NCBI RefSeq assembly: GCF_001953885.1
Contig: NZ_MQUS01000023.1
Coordinates: 93,149 to 157,148 of the forward strand
Reading direction: 5' to 3'
Length of the DNA stretch: 64,000 bases
DNA from: Streptomyces sp. IMTB 2501
Lineage (GTDB): Bacteria; Actinomycetota; Actinomycetes; Streptomycetales; Streptomycetaceae
In this document: piece by piece, positions 58,382 to 64,000 of the stretch
Layout of the letters: every line of letters begins with the position of its first letter
Numbering within the stretch: the stretch's first letter is position 1
Translations under genes and position numbers: made by a program
The notes under the pieces: model-generated
Told to the model about the DNA's origin: nothing
Databases searched by the model: none
Seen by the model: the letters and a program-made list of their open reading frames with translations, nothing else

Positions 58382-59447
58382 GTGACGATCGAACCGGTGA
58401 CCGAACTCGGGAGCGGAGGCGCACTTCGGTTGCCGCGCGCCCGGGTCGTACCTCTGTCCGCTCCGCCGTCGTCGTACACCGCGGCGGTCGAGCGCTACCT
58501 CACCGGCGCGGGCATCGCGAAGTCCTCCGCGCGGATCTACCGGATCTCCCTCACGACGTGGGGATGGATGCTCGCCGGTGAACCGCCGCCGACCGGACCC
58601 GCCCGCCGAGGCGCGAAACAGCCCGTCTTCCCCGTCGCCGCGATCGACGACCCGGCACTGCCGGAGATGCTGGCTGAGCTGGCGGCGGTGCGGGCGGACG
58701 AGATGGACGCCGACACCGCCAACCGGGAGCTGTCCATCGCGCGCAAGGCGATCGGCTGGTGGCAGCGCCAAGGCTGGATCGAGTGCGATCCGACGATCGG
58801 CATCGAGCGGCGGCCGGCGCCGCCGGACCGCGCCAAGGCTCTCGCGGAGAACCAGATCGCCACCCTGTGGCGCCTCGACGTCGCGCTGCGGGAGAAGACG
58901 CAGTGGAAGATGCTCTACGAGTCCGCCGCACGGGCCGACGAGTGCTGTGCCTCAACGTGGAAGACCTGTACCCGCAGGGCAAGCGCGGCAGGATCACCGC
59001 CAAGGGCGGGGCGACCGAGTGGATCCACTGGCAGTCCGGCACCGCCCAGCTCCTGCCCCGCCTCATCGCCCGCCGTACCCGCGGCCCGGTGTTCCTCACC
59101 GACCGCAAGGCGCCGGCCGGAACACCCACGCTCGACGTGTGCCCGGAGACCGGCCGGGCCCGGCTCTCCTACCGCCGCGCTGAGGAGATCTTCGAGGAGA
59201 ACACCCGGCTGCTGGCAAACCCACTCGCCTCGCCCGACGACATCGAGGACCTGGACGGCTGGACGCTTCACCGGCTACGTCACAGTGCCCTGACGCACGA
59301 CGTGGAGGACGGCACCTCCCCCCGATGCTGCTGGCCCGCTCCCGCCACGCCTCCGTCCGGTCCCTGGAGCGCTACGCCCGCCCCGGCGTCGACTCGGCCG
59401 CCCGGCATGTCGCCGAACGCGACCCCGCTGCACGTCGCCGCATGTAA
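58382..59447 (+). pseudogene. Tyrosine recombinase of the Tn3-family element, two frameshifts
   Basis: GTG 58382 follows GGAGGGGCGGG. The N-terminal SAM-like domain is SYTAAVERYLTGAGIAKSSA, RIYRISLTTWGWMLAGEP; the catalytic domain starts KALAENQIATLWRLDVALRE. At about 58948 one base is lost (YESAARADE then LCLNVEDLYPQGKRGRITAK in another frame); WTLHRLRHSALTHDVEDGTS has the R-x-x-H box. At a C-run near 59316 a second shift is needed to reach LLARSRHASVRSLERYARPG, which has the Tyr nucleophile in LERYARPG, ending at TAA 59445-59447. About 355 residues when joined. The damage may be real or sequencing error. Confidence 0.8.
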
Positions 59448-59465
59448 ATCCGAGCGGATCGGTGT

Positions 59466-59513
59466 TTCAAGATCATCCCGTTGCCCCTTTGGCGCGTATC
59501 TCGGTCACACCCC
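59466..59513 (-). repeat. Right terminal inverted repeat of Tn3-family transposon
   Basis: 48 bp, perfect reverse complement of 53040-53087, ending GGTCACACCCC. It starts 19 bp after the recombinase stop, so the recombinase lies at the very end of the element. Confidence 0.95.
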
Positions 59514-59518
59514 CTGTT
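59514..59518. repeat. Target-site duplication CTGTT, right copy
   Basis: Identical to 53035-53039; the sequence that follows continues the interrupted thioesterase gene. Confidence 0.9.
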
Positions 59519-60020
59519 CAGCCACACCGTGGGCGCCCTCGCCGCGTACGAGATGACCTCCAGTTTGTCGAACAGGGCGTGGAGCGGCCCGCGTGGCTCG
59601 GCTTCTCCGCCTGCGAGGCGCCTTTCGCCGAGCAGCCCGCCTTCGGCATCCTGCACACCACCCTCCCCTCGGACGGCCTGTGCTCCGTCCTCGCGGCCAT
59701 GCGCGGCCTGCCAGGGCGATCTTTGAGGACGACGACATCTGGGCGGTGTATGAGCCGCGCGCCTGCGTGCGGACTTCCGCCTGGTGCAGAGCCGGCGGCC
59801 TCGCCCCGCAGAGCGCGCCCGCATACCCATACCCTGGTTGCTCTCCGGCGGCGAGACGACCACGGGGTCAGCCGCGGCCGGCTCCTTGCCTGGGCCCGGG
59901 TCGTCGACGAACTACTCGGCAGCATCCTTCCTGGGCGCGGACTTCTACGGCGACGGGCAGATCCCGGCGGTCGCCGCGAGGCATCGAGTCTCAGCCCGAC
60001 GGCGCCGGCCTGATCCGCCA
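59519..60020 (+). pseudogene. Type II thioesterase-like gene, 3' part after the transposon
   Basis: Directly after the right CTGTT, the frame gives SHTVGALAAYEMTSSL, then in a second frame EQGVERPAWLGFSACEAPFA, EQPAFGILHTTLPSDGLCSV, LAAM, then in a third FEDDDIWAVYEP, then RADFRLVQSRRPRP, and RDDHGVSRGRLLAWARVVDE. This is the body of a type II thioesterase (A-Y-E after the elbow, S-A-x-x-A-P, FGG.DDh.Vs...L..W). The active Ser of GHSxG is Thr (SHTVG). At least four frame changes show the gene was decaying in addition to the insertion. Confidence 0.78.
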
Positions 60021-60609
60021 CCTTTCAGGGATCGCTTTCAGCACCGGTCTCCACCCTTGCTACGGCACGTGCGCTCGCTCACTCAGAGTATTCGCCAATG
60101 TTTACGCACGGCCCGCCGTGACCTCTGTCCGGGCACGGGCGGGTCCGGAGGGTGGGGCGGACGAGCAAGGAATTCCGCCCTTCTGAAACGGCCTGCGGCC
60201 ACCAGGCGGAAAATGCTCCCGCAGCCCGGTGGCCGGCTCCCGCGGGGCCAGAACCTCGCGCATTCCGCTCTGGGGCCCAGTCCGCGCGTTGAGGAAGTTC
60301 CCGGCCCTGTGTTACGGCGCGTCCCCGATACGGCTGCGGTGTAATAGTGCGACGGGTTTCCGCGGCCCTGGGCCGTTGGCTTTGCGTGAGTTCTGGGAGA
60401 GGCCGGACACGCTGGCCAATTGTTGCTGAAAGTAACGGCGTGGTCTCGTGCTGGCTGACATCATCGGCTCTACTCGCGGCAGTTCTCGAAAATTGGTCTG
60501 CAGCGAGAGGACTGTGCGCTGATGTGACGTGCTGGGAGGGAGCTCTGCTTGGCTTGCGCACGCTGATGACGGTCCGGCCTGTCCGCGCAACGTTTTGGGG
60601 GCACCGTCG
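60021..60609. other. Intergenic stretch, nothing recognised
   Basis: No reading frame with protein-like content or domain was seen on either strand. It is somewhat less GC-rich near 60400-60500, where promoters of the next gene may lie. Confidence 0.4.
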
Positions 60610-61395
60610 ATGAGTTGGCATCATGCCTGGCTAGCTGACTATGTGCTACCGGCTGCTGTGAGCGCGGTCATCGCGTGGGTCGGTCTCGCGCGCGAGTTCT
60701 CCGGCAAAGGTCGGCTGCTGGGCAGTTGGGCGTCGTCTGGTCTGATGCTGCTCGTGCTGGCGTTGATGGGTGCGGTGGCGGCCGGCGCGGTGGTGCTGCT
60801 GCCGCACGCGGCGTCAATTCCTCCGGTGGTTGCGGGTGCTGCGACGGGGGCCACAGCGCTGCCCCGACGGAAACAGGACGAGACAGCGCAGCCGTACGTC
60901 AAGTTCATGACACTGGGCATCGCCCTGGCCAGGGAGCGGCTGGTGCAGCGCGTGCACCTCGACGCGTGTACCTGGTCAGACCGCTTTCTTCGAGGTATCG
61001 AAACGTCTGCCCAGCTCAGGGTGTTCGTCCACGATCTCAAGCTGTACCTGTTGGAGCGGCATCCTCTCACCACCGAGTCCAAGACGATCATCGCCATCTA
61101 CACGGACGTGGAGAGAGCGATCGACGTGGCGCTGGACGTACAGACTGGGATCGACGAGGCATGCCGTCAGGCCGACCGTGAACCCACGAGTGATGAACTC
61201 ATCGCCCGGCGCCAGGCGTTCGGCACTGCCCTCGCGCAGTGCGGACACCTGCTGCGCTTCGCGTACGTTCACGGTCGCCGGAGCGGGAACGAAGAGCTTA
61301 AGAACTTGCGCGCGAAGGCGATGTCCGACGACGCGTTCCACAGTCCGGTTCTGCCACCGCAGCGTCGTTGGTTCGACCGCTGGCTGACCCGCTGA
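60610..61395 (+). CDS. Membrane-anchored protein of unknown function
   Basis: 261 residues. Two N-terminal transmembrane helices (YVLPAAVSAVIAWVGLAREF and SSGLMLLVLALMGAVAAGAV) are followed by a long cytoplasmic helical region: KFMTLGIALARERLVQRVHL, DACTWSDRFLRGIETSAQLR, KTIIAIYTDVERAIDVALDV, EELKNLRAKAMSDDAFHS. No family is recognised. ATG 60610 has only a weak ribosome site. It is convergent with an XRE regulator, a layout seen in small defence or conflict units, but nothing else supports that. Confidence 0.7.
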   Translation: MSWHHAWLADYVLPAAVSAVIAWVGLAREFSGKGRLLGSWASSGLMLLVLALMGAVAAGAVVLLPHAASIPPVVAGAATGATALPRRKQDETAQPYVKFMTLGIALARERLVQRVHLDACTWSDRFLRGIETSAQLRVFVHDLKLYLLERHPLTTESKTIIAIYTDVERAIDVALDVQTGIDEACRQADREPTSDELIARRQAFGTALAQCGHLLRFAYVHGRRSGNEELKNLRAKAMSDDAFHSPVLPPQRRWFDRWLTR

Positions 61396-61453
61396 AAGAA
61401 GGCGGGGCAGCCGAGAACGAGATGACCTCGGGACACAAGCACCGTTCCTGGGC

Positions 61454-61786
61454 TCAGTGACGGGCCGAGAGCCCACTGCTCCTGACGGGCGACGAGTCCG
61501 CACTGCCGCAGGCTTTGGCGTCCGTCGACTGCCCCCGGGCACAGAATGTGATCTGGACGTCGGCATCCAGTGCCTCCGCCACGGCGGCGAGCGTCCGCAC
61601 TGTCAGGTTCGCATCGCCGGACATGATCTGGCTGACGCGGCCCGGGCTGACGCCCATTGCCGCGGCCAGATCTGAGCGGGTCTTGCCCTGCCCGGCCAGC
61701 AGGCCGGCCAGGGAAGCTGTCGCCTGCCGCGCTATCCGGGAAGCCGCTAGGGTGGTCCGGTTCTCGTCACGGGCAAAAATGCCCAT
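61454..61786 (-). CDS. XRE-family DNA-binding protein (HigA-like)
   Basis: 110 residues from ATG 61786 (GGGGGTG upstream). The HTH is SLAGLLAGQGKTRSDLAAAM, GVSPGRVSQIMSGDANLTVR, TLAAVAEALDADVQITF: a Cro/C1 HTH followed by the L-x-x-v-a-x-A-L-x-x-d-v beta segment typical of HigA/RelB-type antitoxins or phage-like repressors. No toxin gene is adjacent. A dyad upstream may be its own operator. Confidence 0.85.
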   Translation of the reverse strand: MGIFARDENRTTLAASRIARQATASLAGLLAGQGKTRSDLAAAMGVSPGRVSQIMSGDANLTVRTLAAVAEALDADVQITFCARGQSTDAKACGSADSSPVRSSGLSARH

Positions 61787-61844
61787 GATTCACCCCCAAC
61801 TCATGGAGAGACAACACTCGTTGCCGCTCCATCAGCATGCCACC

Positions 61845-61860
61845 TTTAGCTATGACTAAA
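61845..61860. promoter_or_regulatory. Dyad upstream of the XRE gene
   Basis: TTTAG-CTATGA-CTAAA: perfect 5-bp arms, 6-bp spacer, 59 bp upstream of the XRE start. It overlaps an AT-rich promoter-like patch, as an autoregulatory operator would. Confidence 0.5.
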
Positions 61861-62004
61861 AACTCGGTTGGTGAAAAATCTACACCCGTCACTCCCCGTC
61901 CAGGGCGCTGGCCTGTAGCTGTCCGCCGTGAATCTGACGCAAAGTCACCCTTTTGGGCCAGTGATCGGAGCCGCTAAGGACAGAAGGACAGGCGGTGGTC
62001 ACAT

Positions 62005-62829
62005 TCATGTGCGGCGAGCGAGGTGGTCTTCGGGCGTCGCCGGGATCGGGATGTCCGACGCGCGGCGACCCCAAGCTGCGATGGTCATTTGAGGGATGTC
62101 GATGAACGCCGGGTCCTTCAGCAGTTCGTCGAATTCGGTGAGGTCTGCGCCGGTGATGAGCCCGCTGGCCAGGAGCGCGGGGGCCACCCGGTTGATGAGC
62201 GGGCGCCAGCGGTCCTTCTCGAGTCCGCCCATGCAGCCGAGGTTCCCTGAGTAGGCCACCTCGGTCAGCGCGTTGCGGGCGAGGAGGGCGGGCAGGCTGC
62301 GGGCCCAGGTCATGTCGGCCCCGTTTTGCCGGTAGGTGTGCTGGTAGGCGGTGAGGATGCGCTGGACCAGGGGGTAGGGGGAGGTGATGGCCGGCAGGTC
62401 GTAGGGCTCTTCGACGACGAGCCAGCCGCCGGGGGAGAGCCAGCTGGCGGCCCGTGCGATCATCTCGTCCCGGCCGGGGAGGTGGCAGAACAGGTAGCGG
62501 GCGTGGATGAGGTCGAAGGTGCCGGGCGCGTAGTCCTCACGCGTGATGTCGGCTTCCTCGATCTCCAGATTGCTGGCCTGCCCGGTATCGAGGTGGCGGG
62601 TGTCGAGGTCGACGGCGACCACGCGTCCGTCCGGGCAGCGGGTGGCGAGCCAGTGGGCGATGGAGCCGGCGCCTGCGCCGAGCTCCAGGCAGTTCCAGGA
62701 CGTCCGTACGGGAAGGCCGTCGAGGATGTTGGTGGTGAACGTGTCGACGCTACGCTGGATGGACTCCAGACGGTCACGCTCGCGGAGGGCGTCATCGCTC
62801 AGCATGCCGGTGCTGTAGGGAGTGGTCAC
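62005..62829 (-). CDS. Class I SAM-dependent methyltransferase
   Basis: 274 residues from a GTG at 62829 (the true start is uncertain; GTG 62844 or ATG 62805 are options). YSTGMLSDDALRERDRLESI precedes the AdoMet motif CLELGAGAGSIAHWLATR and the acidic loop VVAVDLDTRHLD; FDLIHARYLFCHLPGRDEMI is motif IV, and WLSPGGWLVVEEPYDLP motif V/VI. Streptomyces genomes have many such enzymes; they modify small molecules. Substrate unknown. It stands alone. Confidence 0.87.
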   Translation of the reverse strand: MTTPYSTGMLSDDALRERDRLESIQRSVDTFTTNILDGLPVRTSWNCLELGAGAGSIAHWLATRCPDGRVVAVDLDTRHLDTGQASNLEIEEADITREDYAPGTFDLIHARYLFCHLPGRDEMIARAASWLSPGGWLVVEEPYDLPAITSPYPLVQRILTAYQHTYRQNGADMTWARSLPALLARNALTEVAYSGNLGCMGGLEKDRWRPLINRVAPALLASGLITGADLTEFDELLKDPAFIDIPQMTIAAWGRRASDIPIPATPEDHLARRT

Positions 62830-63206
62830 GGGGCGCTGTGTCACAGGTATCGCCAGTTCGTAGGGAGCAGTGTGCGGGGACGGAGGACGGCGATCAGGAA
62901 GTCGGCCTCGCTGCGCAGGCAGCTGGCCGTCTGGGTGGTTTGAACTACACCTGCACCGCCCGGGGTGTCTCCAATGGCAAGTGTCCAGCACCGTCAACGG
63001 CAGAGCCGTATCTTCGGCCACACCAGCAATACAAGGAGAGTGGGGGGCCGGCCGCAGGCGCGCGCGACGGGGCCGGCCCGGTCACCAACCCCGCTGCGGT
63101 CCTGCGTGTGCCGTGAACATGGCGAGGCCCGGTGTGCTTGAGCCTGTAATCCTTATCGTCGGCAACGGCTGTGCCGGTCAAGGCGGGCGCTCACGCTGAC
63201 CGGTCG
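62830..63206. other. Stretch without a recognised gene
   Basis: The upstream region of the methyltransferase gene. No coding frame with recognisable content was seen on either strand. Confidence 0.4.
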
Positions 63207-63908
63207 TCACTCGTCGGCCGAGTTCTCCTTCCGCCAACTCCACCGCCGGAGCTCGTCGGCTCGATGCTCGTACTCGAAGCCGTCACCGAGACGCCCCACC
63301 CGCTCGATCGCGTCGGCGGTGCGCGGGTCGTCGCGCAGGGCGAAATCGTTGGCGGCGTTCAGGCGTACGAGTTGGTTCTCCTCGCCGAGCAGCGCCGCCA
63401 GGACGTCGGCGACGGCGAGCGTACGGTCCTGGGAGTTGACCAGGGCTGCCGCGGCCGCGCCCCGCAGGGCGGCATCCGGTGCCCTCGGCCAGCGACAGCA
63501 GTGCCCGGGTGATTTCCGGGAGCAGGTCCCCGTCGCGCATGCTCGCCGTGCACGCCCTGAGCCGCACCTCGGCGTCCGGGTCGCGCATGAGGGTGAGCAG
63601 GGCGGCCGGCCCTGGCTTCGGGGGGCGCCGGGAACGCGGTTCGTGGAGAGGGTGTGGGGCACCTCGCGGAGTATGCGCGGGTCGTGATGGCCAGCGTGGC
63701 GAAGGCCGATGGTCTCCTGGTCTGGATGGTCGGGCTCGGTGAAGGTGTGGAGCACCTTCGCGAGCATCTCGCCGTCCATTTCCTCGGCCGCCCAGGCGGC
63801 CAGGAGTTCGCTCTCCGCCTTCTCGTAGTAGGGGCCGGCATCAAGGAGCGCCCGCCCGCATCCGCAGACAATCCACCACGAACCGGTGGCGCGCCCGATC
63901 AGAGTCAT
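63207..63908 (-). pseudogene. HEAT-repeat protein gene with two compensating frameshifts
   Basis: The minus strand starts with AGPYYEKAESELLAAWAAEE, MDGEMLAKVLHTFTEPDHPD, then shifts to LMRDPDAEVRLRACTASMRD, GDLLPEITRALLSLAEGT in another frame (a HEAT repeat) and returns to the first frame for PDAALRGAAAAALVNSQDRT, ADVLAALLGEENQLVRLNAA and NDFALRDDPRTADAIERVG. Three or four HEAT-like helical pairs can be counted. Two single-base indels would restore one protein of about 230 residues, so a sequencing error cannot be excluded. Confidence 0.7.
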
Positions 63909-64000
63909 GACGATTGGCCATCACAGCGGACCAGGTCTCGAAGCTGCGGCACTGAGTGAGCTTCTTCAGCGGTGACTCTCCAGGGTGAGGACGGCCTTGG

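Larger units (their letters stand above)
53040..59513. mobile_element. Tn3-family transposon with tyrosine recombinase and efflux cargo
   Basis: The 6,474-bp element is bounded by 48-bp perfect inverted repeats that start GGGGTGTGACC and by CTGTT duplications, all as expected for the Tn3 family. Contents in order: internally deleted tnpA, DUF1330 (minus), MFS (minus), MarR (minus), IS1182-like transposase scrap, a second copy of the tnpA 3' end, a dienelactone-hydrolase homologue, a dyad that resembles a recombination core and a tyrosine recombinase gene. A Tn3 element with a tyrosine rather than serine recombinase recalls the Tn4430/TnpI type. With tnpA deleted it can move only with a helper. 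Confidence 0.92.

Noticed and set aside
1405..63908. Blanket explanation of all frameshifts as sequencing errors
   Set aside because: Some breaks fall in C-runs, but many pseudogenes also have internal deletions, lost catalytic residues or truncated ends, while long neighbouring genes are error-free. A mixture of real decay and a few errors is more likely.
1..64000. tRNA, rRNA, CRISPR or tmRNA genes
   Set aside because: No cloverleaf with a GGTTCRANYCC arm, no rRNA-like sequence and no spaced short repeats were found by reading; absence cannot be proven without a covariance search.

Overview
This 64 kb window is high-GC actinomycete DNA, very probably from the accessory arm of a Streptomyces chromosome. 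The signs are strong GC bias at third codon positions, many GTG starts with GGAGG-type ribosome sites, a CvnA-type nitrate-sensor kinase, two RNHCP-domain proteins, a GylR/GlpK pair, SpoIIE-type phosphatases with HATPase anti-sigma proteins, a small Gly-rich secreted peptide and many decayed genes and IS scars. No rRNA, tRNA or CRISPR array was seen.

Layout. 1-11 kb: a LysR/SDR divergent pair, then intact genes (two acetyl- or methyl-transferases, an epoxide hydrolase) scattered among pseudogenes and transposase remnants (IS5-, ISL3- and IS481-like). 11-15 kb: a broken YceI-family gene converges on an MFS exporter that carries three C-terminal carboxypeptidase-regulatory-like domains. 15-18 kb: a metal-resistance locus (alpha5-type ArsR sensor, P1B-4 ATPase, translationally coupled 2Fe-2S ferredoxin-like protein). 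18-23 kb: acetyltransferase, two tandem RNHCP proteins, a solitary CvnA-like kinase. 23-27 kb: TetR repressor with a 28-bp palindromic operator facing a tightly coupled operon of darcynin, a small membrane protein and a Tat-exported multicopper oxidase. 27-30 kb: broken genes (PepSY, PAP2) and a secreted HNH-like protein. 30-35 kb: an iron ABC importer behind an IdeR/DmdR-type iron box, followed by a SufR-like cysteine-containing regulator. 35-38 kb: small membrane proteins (DoxX, DUF2231). 38-43 kb: glycerol kinase with its IclR regulator, an anti-sigma HATPase convergent with a PP2C phosphatase, and a second IclR regulator. 43-47 kb: SDR, integrase, nucleotidyltransferase and IS5 remnants around an intact FAD monooxygenase. 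47-50 kb: an ECF sigma/anti-sigma pair divergent from a cupredoxin and a Tat metallophosphoesterase.

52-60 kb holds the most striking structure: a 6,474-bp Tn3-family transposon (53040-59513) with 48-bp perfect terminal inverted repeats and a 5-bp target duplication CTGTT. It sits inside a type II thioesterase gene that follows a translationally coupled acyltransferase gene and a flavin-reductase fragment, the ruins of a polyketide/peptide pathway. Its transposase gene is internally deleted; it carries a tyrosine recombinase beside an 11-bp-arm inverted repeat that looks like its recombination site, a MarR-MFS efflux pair, a DUF1330 protein and a dienelactone-hydrolase homologue that lacks the expected nucleophile. 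A 248-bp direct repeat of the transposase 3' end brackets the efflux cargo.

60-64 kb: an unrecognised two-TM protein converging on an XRE regulator, a methyltransferase and a frameshifted HEAT-repeat gene. All calls come from reading the sequence; no database search was run. Some frameshifts lie in C-runs and could be sequencing errors, but several pseudogenes also carry internal deletions, which points to real decay.
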